Assembly: GCF_007859945.1 (NCBI RefSeq)
Contig: NZ_SJPQ01000001.1
Span: forward strand, 434,001-498,000
DNA: 64,000 nucleotides
From: Pseudobythopirellula maris
GTDB lineage: Bacteria; Planctomycetota; Planctomycetia; Pirellulales; Lacipirellulaceae
Direction of reading: 5' to 3'
The notes below the pieces were generated by a model. It did no database searches, had not been told where the DNA came from, and saw only the letters and a program-made list of their open reading frames with translations. Below, one piece after another: positions 18,285 through 27,290 of the stretch; positions within the stretch are counted from its first letter, which is position 1; every line of letters starts with the position of its first letter. The position numbers and the translations under genes were made by a program.

Positions 18285-18441
18285 TAGAGCGGTTTGCTCA
18301 TTAGTGTAGACGCTCGGCTCGCAATCGGCGTCATGGCTTCGTCAGCCTGCATCGACAATGCACCGCATTGCCTGCTTCGGCTTCCTCGCCACGCCGCCTA
18401 TCGCTTCCCCGCTCGTCCACACCAATTCGAAAAACGCTCTA
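18285..18441. mobile_element. MITE-like element with terminal inverted repeats
   Basis: The ends read TAGAGCGGTTT and AAAACGCTCTA, an 11-bp imperfect terminal inverted repeat around about 157 bp. An internal perfect hairpin, CAATGC-acc-GCATTG, lies near the middle. No reading frame is inside. Likely a non-autonomous element or a repeated palindromic unit; no flanking target duplication was established. Confidence 0.5.
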
Positions 18442-18468
18442 AGGCCGGTAGCTTGCCAAGAGCGCACG

Positions 18469-18500
18469 AAAAAAGCCGGCCCCACGATCGGGGCCGGCTC
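18469..18500 (-). terminator. Rho-independent terminator of the HU-family gene
   Basis: On the minus strand: stem AGCCGGCCCC / GGGGCCGGCT with loop GATCGT, followed by six T. It lies about 35 bases after the HU stop codon. Confidence 0.9.
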
Positions 18501-18533
18501 TGAATAGCTCTTTTCGCTCGCTAAAGGCGAGGC

Positions 18534-18857
18534 TCAGGAAACCATGTCCTTGAGCTTCTTGAGCGGGCGGATCTTCACGACGTTCTTGGCGGGCTTGGCC
18601 TTGAAGATCGTCGGCTCCTTGGTGAAGGGGTTGATGCCCTCACGCTCCTTGGTGGCCGGCTTGTGCTGGACCGTGACCTTGCACAGACCGGGCAGCGCAA
18701 ACATCTTGGGCGCGCCACGACCGGTGAGCGACTTCTGGATCTCGGCGTCGAGCGCCTCGAAGACCGAGCCGACCTGCTTCTTGGTCAGGCCGGTGGCGTC
18801 GGCGATGTTCGAGTAGATTTCCGTCTTGGTCGGGGGCTTGGGGGCGGCTTTCGCCAT
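18534..18857 (-). CDS. HU/IHF-family DNA-binding protein
   Basis: 107 aa, Lys-rich. Nucleoid-associated protein that bends DNA. The HU pattern is visible: helical N-terminus (TKTEIYSNIADATGLTKKQV), then FEALDAEIQKSL, then the beta-arm with NPFTKEP and a Lys-rich C-terminus (KPAKNVVKIRPLKKLKD). The Gly-Arg-Gly-Ala-Pro segment and the Lys-rich ends make it slightly longer than E. coli HU (90 aa). ATG 18857 follows a strong AGGAGGATCC site, so it is likely well expressed. Followed by a strong terminator. Confidence 0.93.
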   Translation of the reverse strand: MAKAAPKPPTKTEIYSNIADATGLTKKQVGSVFEALDAEIQKSLTGRGAPKMFALPGLCKVTVQHKPATKEREGINPFTKEPTIFKAKPAKNVVKIRPLKKLKDMVS

Positions 18858-19377
18858 GGGGTCGGATCCTCCTGTAAAACACCGAATTGTCAGCGGTTAT
18901 TAAATGCTAGCCGTTTTGCTGTGCTGGCGAACCGTTGCGTGATTAAAGCGGACGCGGTCGCACGAACACAAGCCGGAAAATGCCCTAAAGCCCGAGAAAC
19001 ACGGGTATTTCGGGCCCAATCACTGCAAAAACGTCGGTAAAAACCGTCTCAACCCCCTTCACAAGGGGCTCATCAGCTCATCGACATCGGAGCAAAGAAA
19101 ACGTAAACCAATAAGCCACAATGACTTATCGACCATCCGAGGCGATGACCGCAAACAAGCATAGCCCATGATTCGCTGCAAAGGCAGCCGGCACGGCATT
19201 CGTCCCAAATCATTGTCGCCGCCCAAGATCGCTCGTATATTTACGTTAACCACTACCAGTTAACAACTTACGCCTCCTCGATCGGTCTCCGCCCCGCGGC
19301 AATCCGTCTTCGCCCTCGGCAAGTTTCTGACTACAACGGGCCTGTCGTGGCCGGCGTCGCCGGCCTTGGGCTCAGGC
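18858..19377. other. Divergent intergenic region, AT-richer
   Basis: About 520 bases between the HU gene and the large propeller gene. Base composition is less GC-rich than the genes. It should contain both promoters; I see no confident -35/-10 pair. A minus-strand 64-codon reading at 19059-19253 is rejected. Confidence 0.5.
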
Positions 19378-22300
19378 GTGAGACCCTTTCTCCCCCGCAG
19401 AATCGTCTTGTTCAATGCAACGAGTTCGGCGGCCGCCAGGCGCCTAGCCGCCGTGGGGCTCTTAGCCGCGGCAGCGGCAGGCACAGCGGGATCGCTGCCC
19501 TGTTTCAGCCCGACGGCTTACGCCGGGCGCCACGCCGCCGCTGCCAGCGAAGACGAGCTGAGCGAACTCTACTACGGATCCCAGCTCCCGACCGACCGCA
19601 ACGCGAGCCGCTCTCTGACGGTCGCTCGCGACCTGATCGCACAGCAAAAGCCGAGCGAAGCGACGCCCTTGCTGCTCAGTCTGCTGCGGCGGCGCGAAGA
19701 CTGCCTGACAGCCGACTCGGCTTCGGCGAAGAGCGTCAAAAGCGAAGCCGCCGCTCTGCTCGCCAGCCTCGAAGGGGGCGGCCGCCGCGCTTACGAGGCG
19801 CTCGCCGAGGCCGAGGCAGGCCGACGGCTCAGCAAGGCGTACGCCGAGGGCGATCGGGCGGCCGTGGCCGCGATCGCCCGCGAGCTGCCGTCGCTCGAAG
19901 CCAGCCGCCTGGCCTGGCTGGCTTGGTCGCGCCTTGCAGCCGAGCATGGCTGCTACCAGACCGCCGCCCTGGTGCTCGAGCGCGCCCTGGACGCGGAGAG
20001 CTTCGCCGACGAAGAGCGGCAGCAACTCGCCCTGCAACTGGCTTCGCTGTGGGTCCGGTCGGGCGACGCGGCACGGGCGACCGACTCTCTCAAGCGGTTC
20101 GGCGTGAAGGGGCCGGCCATCGATTCTTTCGCGCCAAACGCCATCGCCGGCGCCCCGGTTGATTGGCTCTCCCAACAAACCGATCGAGCGACCGAGCGTT
20201 GGCTCGAGACGGGGGCGGCGAGAAACTGGGTAACCGGCGGCGGGGGGCCACGGCGCAACCCTCGCAGCAGGGCCGGCCTGCCACACGTTTGGCCCCGCTG
20301 GGCGGCCCGGCTCGACGTGGACGGCAAAGGCCCCGACGAAACGCTCTTGAAAGAGGCGCGCCGCAAGGGGGGCGTCCTCTCGCCGGTCCTCGGAGCCACG
20401 GTCTTCGGCGAACTGGTCGCGGCCCGCACGCCGGGCGGTCTGGTGGCGTTCGACTTCGCCTCTGGCAAACGGTTGTGGGAGTCGCGCGACCCGATAGCTA
20501 GCGGCGACTCCTCCGAAATGTCGGCCGCCGTGCGCAGCGAAACCCTTGTGGAATCGAACCGCGTGGCGGGTGGCGTCTCGACCAATGGCGATCTGCTCTA
20601 CGTCGTGAGCTCGCTCTCCGCCCCGGCGCCAGAAAAGACACTCTGGCGAAATGTTGTGCAGAACCGCATGCAACGCTCAGGCCAAGCAAGGGGCAATCGC
20701 CTGGTGGCGTACGACCCCCGGTCGGAAGGCAAGATCGCTTGGTCCCTGGGGGGCGAAGGAACCGAAGGCCCGCTTGCCGAGGCGTTCTTCCTCAGCGCTC
20801 CGCTCCCCATCGAGGACCGGCTGTGGGTGCTCGCCGAGTTGCAACAAACGGTCGTCTTGCTCGAGCTCGACGCGGCTACGGGCGAGCCGTTGTGGCGGCA
20901 AACGCTCGTGGGGGTCGAGCAAGGAGTTAAGTCGAACGCCTCACTGCGGCTGCTCGGCGCCGAGCCGAGCATCGCGGGCGACTTGGTCGTCTGCCCCACC
21001 GGCTCGGGCGTGGTCGTTGCGATCGACCGGCTGACGCGAACGATCGCCTGGAGCACGCGTTTGCCGGTCGACCCTGACGAAGTGCGCCCCGGTCCCCCCC
21101 GTTCGTTGCGTCAAGGCCGTCGCGAGGGCCTCCACTCGCTCGACCGCGACGCTTGGCGACACAGCAGGGCGGTTGTCGAGGGCGATCGCGTGGTCGTGGC
21201 GAGCCACGAATCGCAACAGCTGCACGGCGTCGAATTGGCGACCGGCCGCATGGTTTGGTCGCGACCCTACCTGAAGGGCCACCTGATGGCCGCCGCGGCG
21301 AATCAGGTGGCGGTGTTCGCCACCCAAGACTCTCTCGTGGCGTGCCAACTGAGCGATGGCGCCGTGGCGTGGCGGGTGGATCTCGATGCACCGCCCGCGG
21401 GCGCTGGGCTCGTGGCGGGCGACATGTTTTACCAGCCGCTGGTCGGCGGCCGACTGCAACGCGTTTCGCTCGATGGCGGCGAAGCCGCCGAAGCGGTCTC
21501 GCTCGCCGAGGCGGGCCAGGCGGGCGCCCTGATTCATCACCGCAACGGGTTCTTGCTGTGCGGCGACGATCGGCTCGTGCTTTACGACAAAGCGGCGCCG
21601 CTGCTTGCCGAAGCACGCGACCGTTTGGCCGCCCACCCGGGCGACGCCTGGGCTTTGTGCGTGCTGGGCGAAGCGATGGGTGGCGAACGTCCCCAACGAG
21701 TCGATCAATACCGTGCGGCTCTCGACGCCAGTACAGGCGACCAACGGGCGCGATTGCGGCTGGCCGAGTCGCTGGTTGCCATGGCGCGCGACCCGGCCCA
21801 ACTCGACCCTCTGCAGGCGCGATTGATCGACGACCTGGGCGACTGGGCTCTGCCACAGGGGTTCGCCGATCTGCACCGCTTGAGACTCGCTTTGGAGAAG
21901 GGCGACGTCCGCCAGGCATGGGAGCTGGTCGAGGGGATGACCGCCGCGGCCCACGACCCGCTGATCGAGACACCGGAGGGGATCACGGTCCGACGCAGCC
22001 TGTGGGCCAAGGCTCGGCTCGCCGGGCTGCTCGCCTCGACCGATCAGGACCACCCGACCTCATCGCTGGAGCAACCTCGCAGCGAGCCAGCTCTCTTTCC
22101 CCCGCCCCACGACGAATCGGCCCTCCCAGCCGAGCGATTGACTTCTGCGCAAGACGCAGCGGATCGCAACGCCTACTCACTGTGGTCTCTCCGTCAGGTG
22201 CACGCGTCGGTCGAGGTCGACCCCGACTGGGAGAGCCCCGAATCGCAGCGGCGTCAGAATCAGAACCGGCCGTCGCAGCGACTCACGCCATTTACCCTAA

Positions 22301-23727
22301 CCTCGGGATCGGGGGCTCCTCCGACCATGTGGGGAGTGCTTGGCCAGCGTAACTCGGGCAGCGTGTTGGTCGCCTGGAACGAGTTCGGCGAATTGCTCGC
22401 CCGCAAGGAACTCGCCGCCAAAGCGCCGTTCCGCCACCGCAACTCTCGGCGCCCCAGGGCGCCGCGGGCGGCTTGGATAGCAGGGTTGCTCGTGCTGCAA
22501 GACGAAGCGGGCTTAGCGGCGATCGAACCGCTCGGCGCCGACGACGCCGCGGACTACCGATGGCGGCTCGACGAGAGTGACTTGGCGGCGCCAGCCGAAC
22601 TGTCGCTCGCAGTGGAGACGACCGAAGGCGTCGATTCAGCCGGCTCGGCGTTCGACTTGCTGCCGGTCGGTGGGAGCGGCTTGATCGTCACTCGCCAGCG
22701 AGACGCTTGGCGCATCGATCCTACGACGGGCGAGCTGCTGTGGCGCCGTCGGCTCCCCTCCGTGCGTGGAGCGCACGCCGAGGGCGAGCGTTTGTGGATC
22801 GTGCTGAAAGACGGCTCGGGGATCGTGGCGGCGATCGAAGACGGCGCGACACTGGGAAGCTGGTCGGCGCCCGCCGGCCGACCCGTATTGTGGGGCGACG
22901 GCCGCCTCGCCTCGACCCGTTCGGCCGCCGACAGCGAGTTGCTGACCCTCGCCCCACTCGTCTTGGACAACGACGCCACGGGCGCCGAAGTCGTCGAGCA
23001 TTCCTTCCCGCAGGGAACGCTCTTCGAGCCGGCAGGCCCGTTGGGGGTTGTTGCGATCGCGCCCGACGGCGAGCTGTCGCTCATCGACATGGCGACCGGC
23101 GACGCACAAATTGCGGCGCGGCTGCCGCTCGATCGTGCGCCCCATTCGCTGCTCGTGACGCAGCGCCGCGGCGTTGTGTACATCGCCGCCAACCTGCGCA
23201 GCGAGGCGCAACACCGCAACGAGGGGCGCCAGCCGATCGGCCCCGACGAGGTGCTCAGCGGTCCGCTGATCGCCCTCGATGCGGCGACGGGCGAGCCGCT
23301 CTGGTCGGCGCCGGCCGTCATCGACGGGCTCGCTCTGCTGACGGAACCGGTTTCGACCGGCGGCGTGTTGCTGCTGGCCTCGCGTCACGAGAACGAAGAG
23401 CAAAACCGCCAGAACGACCGCACACGGCTGCTGGTGCTCGACGCCGCGACCGGGCGAACGCTGCTACTGAAAACAGACCTGCCGCCATGCGGCATCGGCC
23501 TCACCGATTACTGGGCGCAAGCCGAATCGGGAAAAAGCGAGCGCATTTCGCTGCGGCTGGCCGGATCGCGGGTCGAGATCACGACGACCGACTACCCCCG
23601 TCCGCCGGGGCCCCCCTATGCGGCGTCGGTCGAGGCGCCGCCGGAATCCGCGTCGAGGAACTTCAACGAAATGCTGCGGCGTGCGCAACAGTTTTTAGCT
23701 CCTAGCGACATGGATCTCGAGGAGTGA
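19378..23727 (+). CDS. Large exported PQQ-like beta-propeller protein (BamB-like repeats)
   Basis: About 1449 aa from GTG 19378; a TTG 12 bases upstream is possible and the start is uncertain. An N-terminal hydrophobic stretch with Ala runs (LAAVGLLAAAAAGTAG) is a likely signal. At least eight propeller blades end in the PQQ/BamB pattern, e.g. LVAFDFASGKRLWES, LELDAATGEPLWRQTL, WRIDPTTGELLWRRRL and LIALDAATGEPLWSAP. Between the two groups of blades, about residues 740-860, is an Ala/Leu-rich helical region resembling TPR-type repeats. Probably a periplasmic or surface scaffold rather than a PQQ enzyme, because no dehydrogenase active site is seen. First gene of the long plus-strand cluster. 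Confidence 0.85.
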   Translation: MRPFLPRRIVLFNATSSAAARRLAAVGLLAAAAAGTAGSLPCFSPTAYAGRHAAAASEDELSELYYGSQLPTDRNASRSLTVARDLIAQQKPSEATPLLLSLLRRREDCLTADSASAKSVKSEAAALLASLEGGGRRAYEALAEAEAGRRLSKAYAEGDRAAVAAIARELPSLEASRLAWLAWSRLAAEHGCYQTAALVLERALDAESFADEERQQLALQLASLWVRSGDAARATDSLKRFGVKGPAIDSFAPNAIAGAPVDWLSQQTDRATERWLETGAARNWVTGGGGPRRNPRSRAGLPHVWPRWAARLDVDGKGPDETLLKEARRKGGVLSPVLGATVFGELVAARTPGGLVAFDFASGKRLWESRDPIASGDSSEMSAAVRSETLVESNRVAGGVSTNGDLLYVVSSLSAPAPEKTLWRNVVQNRMQRSGQARGNRLVAYDPRSEGKIAWSLGGEGTEGPLAEAFFLSAPLPIEDRLWVLAELQQTVVLLELDAATGEPLWRQTLVGVEQGVKSNASLRLLGAEPSIAGDLVVCPTGSGVVVAIDRLTRTIAWSTRLPVDPDEVRPGPPRSLRQGRREGLHSLDRDAWRHSRAVVEGDRVVVASHESQQLHGVELATGRMVWSRPYLKGHLMAAAANQVAVFATQDSLVACQLSDGAVAWRVDLDAPPAGAGLVAGDMFYQPLVGGRLQRVSLDGGEAAEAVSLAEAGQAGALIHHRNGFLLCGDDRLVLYDKAAPLLAEARDRLAAHPGDAWALCVLGEAMGGERPQRVDQYRAALDASTGDQRARLRLAESLVAMARDPAQLDPLQARLIDDLGDWALPQGFADLHRLRLALEKGDVRQAWELVEGMTAAAHDPLIETPEGITVRRSLWAKARLAGLLASTDQDHPTSSLEQPRSEPALFPPPHDESALPAERLTSAQDAADRNAYSLWSLRQVHASVEVDPDWESPESQRRQNQNRPSQRLTPFTLTSGSGAPPTMWGVLGQRNSGSVLVAWNEFGELLARKELAAKAPFRHRNSRRPRAPRAAWIAGLLVLQDEAGLAAIEPLGADDAADYRWRLDESDLAAPAELSLAVETTEGVDSAGSAFDLLPVGGSGLIVTRQRDAWRIDPTTGELLWRRRLPSVRGAHAEGERLWIVLKDGSGIVAAIEDGATLGSWSAPAGRPVLWGDGRLASTRSAADSELLTLAPLVLDNDATGAEVVEHSFPQGTLFEPAGPLGVVAIAPDGELSLIDMATGDAQIAARLPLDRAPHSLLVTQRRGVVYIAANLRSEAQHRNEGRQPIGPDEVLSGPLIALDAATGEPLWSAPAVIDGLALLTEPVSTGGVLLLASRHENEEQNRQNDRTRLLVLDAATGRTLLLKTDLPPCGIGLTDYWAQAESGKSERISLRLAGSRVEITTTDYPRPPGPPYAASVEAPPESASRNFNEMLRRAQQFLAPSDMDLEE

Positions 23728-23837
23728 CGCCCCCCCGTTCGATCGCCGTGAGGCCCGCTCGACTACCACGATTCGCGCCGCCGCGCTAGGATGGGCGCAG
23801 CGGCAACACTCCCCTTCCCTGTCACCCCGCGTCGGCC

Positions 23838-24902
23838 GTGCCAAGAATCGGCATTAATAGCGAACAGACGCGATGGCGGTGGATCATCGCTGCGTCGCTG
23901 GCGCTGACGATCGCCGTCGGGTCGCCCTGCCTGGCGGCCAACGCCGAGATCGACCGCGTGATCGAGGGGGGGCTCGACTGGCTGGCTGGCGAGCAGAACC
24001 GGCTGGGCGCCTGGAGCGCTCAGGGGCAGTACCCGGCGGCGATGACCGCCTTGTGCGGCCTGGCGCTGATGAGCGAGGGCTCCACGCCCAACGGTGGCGA
24101 GTACGCCGCTGAGTTGCGCAAGGCGGTCGATTACCTGGTGAGCCAAAGCCGCACCAACGGCCTGATCGGCGACCCGTTGCGCGACGACCGCTACACTTAC
24201 GGGCACGGTTTCTCGATGCTCTTTCTTTCCCAAGTGCTTGGTGAAGAGGAAGACGCCCAGCGCCGGGAGCAACTGATCCGCGTGCTCGAATCGGCGGTGG
24301 TCTTCACCGGCAAGGCGCAAACGGCCGCCGGCGGCTGGGGCTACGTGAGCGCCAAAGACGGCAACGGCTTTGACGAGGGCTCGACCACCATCACCCAAGT
24401 GCAGGCCTTGCGCAGCTGTCGCAACGCCGGCATCGCCGTGCCGAAGGAAATCATCGACAAAGCGGTTCGTTACATCCACCGCTGCACGCGTCCTGACGGC
24501 GGGGTGCAATACAGTTCGAAAGGCGGCGGCGGCCGCCCGGCGATCACCGCCGCCGCGATCGCCTGCCTCTACAGCGCCGGCGAGTACGACGACAACTTCG
24601 TCCCGCGTATGATGGAGTATTGCGAAACCCGCCTCGGCCCAGAAAACGCCAGCAATTACGGCCACTGGCACTACGCCCACTTTTATTACTCACAGGTCCG
24701 CTACCGCGAGGGGGGCGATTCGTGGGAAACCTACCGCCGCGTCACCCAGCGCAAGCTGGTGCGCGAGGCGACCAGCGTCGCCACGCCCGAGGGCCGCGGC
24801 TACTCCTGGAACCAAGGCTACATCGGCGCCGTTTATACGACCGCACTGAACCTGATCATCCTGCAACTCGACAACGCGACACTGCCGATTTACAGCCGAT
24901 AA
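23838..24902 (+). CDS. Exported prenyltransferase/squalene-oxidase-repeat protein
   Basis: 354 aa, GTG start at 23838. A signal peptide ([20 protein letters not shown]) covers residues 15-34. The rest shows repeated QxxxGxW-like alpha/alpha-toroid units: [36 protein letters not shown] and the conserved [17 protein letters not shown]. The DxDD or DDxxD catalytic motifs of cyclases are absent, so it is a structural or binding member of the fold, as are other planctomycete homologues found beside MoxR/VWA genes. It follows the propeller gene and precedes moxR, probably in the same transcription unit. Confidence 0.87.
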   Translation: MPRIGINSEQTRWRWIIAASLALTIAVGSPCLAANAEIDRVIEGGLDWLAGEQNRLGAWSAQGQYPAAMTALCGLALMSEGSTPNGGEYAAELRKAVDYLVSQSRTNGLIGDPLRDDRYTYGHGFSMLFLSQVLGEEEDAQRREQLIRVLESAVVFTGKAQTAAGGWGYVSAKDGNGFDEGSTTITQVQALRSCRNAGIAVPKEIIDKAVRYIHRCTRPDGGVQYSSKGGGGRPAITAAAIACLYSAGEYDDNFVPRMMEYCETRLGPENASNYGHWHYAHFYYSQVRYREGGDSWETYRRVTQRKLVREATSVATPEGRGYSWNQGYIGAVYTTALNLIILQLDNATLPIYSR

Positions 24903-25026
24903 ACTAGCAATGCCGAATGGTGGCGGTTGGGGCGGCAAGCACTTAGCTTTTTCCTACCGATTGCTTCTCGTCCCGACCGATTCGTCCGTCACTAAACACC
25001 GCTGCTCTCCTTCGAGGGGTCCTTCT

Positions 25027-26118
25027 TTGAGCGATCAAGCTTTGAACGATCAAGACGCGAACGACGAACCGGGCGCCGAGGGCGGGGTCGACGCTTCGGC
25101 CGCCGGCAAGATGCAAGACTCCATCGTGCGAGTCAAAGAGCAACTCGGCCGCGTGATCGTGGGACAAGAGGAGGTGATCGACCTGATCTTGCTCACTCTC
25201 TTCTGCCGCGGCCACTGCCTGCTGGAGGGCGCCCCGGGCCTTGCCAAGACGCTGCTGGTGAGTTCGCTCGCTCAGTCGCTCAACCTGACGTTCGCGCGGA
25301 TCCAGTTCACCCCCGACCTGATGCCCGCCGACATCACCGGCGCCGACATCATCGAGGAGGACCGCACCACCGGCAAACGCGACATGCGTTTCCTGCAGGG
25401 GCCGATCTTTTCGCACGTGATCCTGGCCGACGAGATCAACCGCACCCCGCCGAAAACCCAGGCGGCGTTGCTCGAGGCGATGCAGGAACGCCAGGTCACG
25501 GTCGGCCGGATGCGGCACTTAATCTCCGACCCGTTCTTTGTCTTGGCCACGCAGAACCCGATCGAGCAAGAGGGCACCTACCCGCTGCCCGAAGCGCAGC
25601 AAGACCGATTCATGGTCAAGGCGTTGGTCCGCTACCCCTCGTTCGACGAGGAAGTGGAGGTCGCCCGCCGGACGACCTCGGCCTCTTCGGCGACGCCGGA
25701 GCCGGTGCTCTCGATCGAAGACATCCTCGAGATGCAGTCGCTCGTGCGGCGGACCCCGATCAGCGACCACCTCACGCGTTACGCGGTGGCCCTGGTGCGC
25801 GGCACGCGCGTGGGCGAGCCGGAGGCGATCCCCGAGGCGGCCGAGCAACTGGCCTGGGGCGCCGGACCGCGAGCCGTGCAGTTTCTGATTCTCGGCGCCA
25901 AGGCGCGGGCGTTGATGCACGGCAGGCCGTGTGTCGCGGTCGACGACCTGCAGGCGCTCGCCCGGCCGGTGCTGCGTCACCGCTTGGTGCTCAACTTCGT
26001 CGCCGAGAGCGCGGGGCTGACGACTGACGACTTTGTCGACCGGCTCATCGAATCGACCCCCACCCGCGAAGACGCCCTGAGCAATGACCCCCGATTCCGC
26101 GGACTACTCGCGTCCTGA
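25027..26118 (+). CDS. MoxR-family AAA+ ATPase, TTG start
   Basis: 363 aa from TTG 25027, which follows GAGGGG; an ATG at 24910 would add 39 unconserved residues with no ribosome site. Walker A is GAPGLAKT; Walker B is [11 protein letters not shown]; sensor 1 is FFVLATQNP; the arginine-finger stretch is PEAQQDRF. MoxR ATPases act as chaperones for VWA-protein complexes and metal-cofactor loading. It overlaps the DUF58 gene by 35 bases, which ties the two together. Substrate unknown. Confidence 0.94.
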   Translation: MSDQALNDQDANDEPGAEGGVDASAAGKMQDSIVRVKEQLGRVIVGQEEVIDLILLTLFCRGHCLLEGAPGLAKTLLVSSLAQSLNLTFARIQFTPDLMPADITGADIIEEDRTTGKRDMRFLQGPIFSHVILADEINRTPPKTQAALLEAMQERQVTVGRMRHLISDPFFVLATQNPIEQEGTYPLPEAQQDRFMVKALVRYPSFDEEVEVARRTTSASSATPEPVLSIEDILEMQSLVRRTPISDHLTRYAVALVRGTRVGEPEAIPEAAEQLAWGAGPRAVQFLILGAKARALMHGRPCVAVDDLQALARPVLRHRLVLNFVAESAGLTTDDFVDRLIESTPTREDALSNDPRFRGLLAS

Positions 26119-27172
26119 AGGGTCGGCGCCCAAGGGGACGTCACCCGAACGACGCGCCGCGTCGCCGAAGGCCGTGCCCCACAAGCTGGACGCCGACCAA
26201 CTCTCCGCCACGCTCGGACGCGTGGGCCGTTTGGAGGTGCGCGCCCGGCAAACGGTCGAGGGCCTGCTCGGCGGGTTGCACCGCAGCCCCTACTTCGGCC
26301 GCTCGCTCGAGTTCCGCGAGCACCGCCAGTACGCCCACGGCGACGACCCCCGCCACGTCGACTGGAAGGTTTGGGCCCGCCGCGATCGGCTCTTCGTCAA
26401 GCAATACGAGGAGGACACGAACCTCCGCGGCACGCTCCTGGTCGACTGCTCGCCGAGCATGTCCTACGGCGCGGAAACGCTCGTGGGCGGCGCGGCGAAG
26501 GACGCCGCGGAGGGGGGGCGATCCAAGCACGAACACGCGGCGATCGCGGCTTGCGCGCTCGCCCACCTCATGCTCAAGCAAAACGACTCGGTCGCCTGCG
26601 TCGGTTTTGGCGACGATCTCACTCGGCGGGCGCCGCACCGCTCGCACCACGGCCACCTGATGACGATCGCCGGAGCACTCGCCCCCGAGCCAGAAGCGTC
26701 CTCTTCTGCGTCCTCCCCGCAACCGGAGGGAGACGCGGCGGCCAGGGCGATGCGGGCCGTGGCCGCCGAGATCCCTCGGCGCGGCGTGGTGGTGATCCTG
26801 TCGGACCTGCTGGGCGATCTGCAGGCGTTCGCCGAGAGCCTCGCCCTGTTGCGCAGCCGTGGCCACGATTTGGTGGTGCTGCACGTGCTGCACGACGACG
26901 AGCTCGATTTCCCGTTCGACGAGCCCGCCGAATTCGTCGGCCTCGAAGGGGGCGACCAGGTGCGAGCGAACCCTCGCGCGTTGCGGGCGGGGTACCTCAA
27001 GGCGATGGATTCGTTCCTCCAGCGGGCGGCTCAGGCCTGTCGGCGCCAACGAGCCGACTACCTGCTGATGCGCACCAGCGAGCCGATCGACGCGGCCCTT
27101 GGCGCCCTGCTGGCCGGCCGCGACGCGCGCTCACGCCGCGCGCTCCCCACGACCAGCCGACCTGGCGCCTGA
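26084..27172 (+). CDS. DUF58 protein with VWA-like metal-binding motif
   Basis: 362 aa. Usual partner of MoxR. DUF58 signature [20 protein letters not shown] lies at about residues 78-97. A VWA-type MIDAS motif DCSPS ([12 protein letters not shown]) is at about residues 118-122, and [11 protein letters not shown] is the second metal-binding strand. No membrane helix is visible, so it is probably cytoplasmic. ATG 26084 overlaps moxR. Function in the family is unknown; linkage with MoxR and BatA-type proteins is the rule. Confidence 0.92.
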   Translation: MTPDSADYSRPEGSAPKGTSPERRAASPKAVPHKLDADQLSATLGRVGRLEVRARQTVEGLLGGLHRSPYFGRSLEFREHRQYAHGDDPRHVDWKVWARRDRLFVKQYEEDTNLRGTLLVDCSPSMSYGAETLVGGAAKDAAEGGRSKHEHAAIAACALAHLMLKQNDSVACVGFGDDLTRRAPHRSHHGHLMTIAGALAPEPEASSSASSPQPEGDAAARAMRAVAAEIPRRGVVVILSDLLGDLQAFAESLALLRSRGHDLVVLHVLHDDELDFPFDEPAEFVGLEGGDQVRANPRALRAGYLKAMDSFLQRAAQACRRQRADYLLMRTSEPIDAALGALLAGRDARSRRALPTTSRPGA

Positions 27173-27210
27173 TGCTTAGAGAACTACTTATCACACATAG
27201 GGGCGTGGCT

Positions 27211-27244
27211 ATCCAATCCGTGCGGTTCGTGAAATCCGTGGTTA
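27211..27244. repeat. Diverged copy of the dispersed ATCCGTG repeat
   Basis: atccaatccgtgcggttcgtg followed by aaatccgtggtt resembles the word at 62116 and 5067. It lies in the 118-base gap between DUF58 and BatA-like genes. Confidence 0.5.
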
Positions 27245-27290
27245 AAAGAAGCACTTAAGAACCCTAAGCCCTGCGAGAACAGTAATCCCC

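Larger units (their letters stand above)
18183..18533. other. Intergenic region with MITE-like element and HU terminator
   Basis: 351 bases holding the inverted-repeat element at 18285-18441 and the terminator of the HU gene at 18469-18500. No gene is seen. Confidence 0.7.

Noticed and set aside
19059-19253. Minus-strand frame of 64 codons near the HU gene
   Set aside because: No ribosome site or family match; probably chance in the AT-richer spacer.
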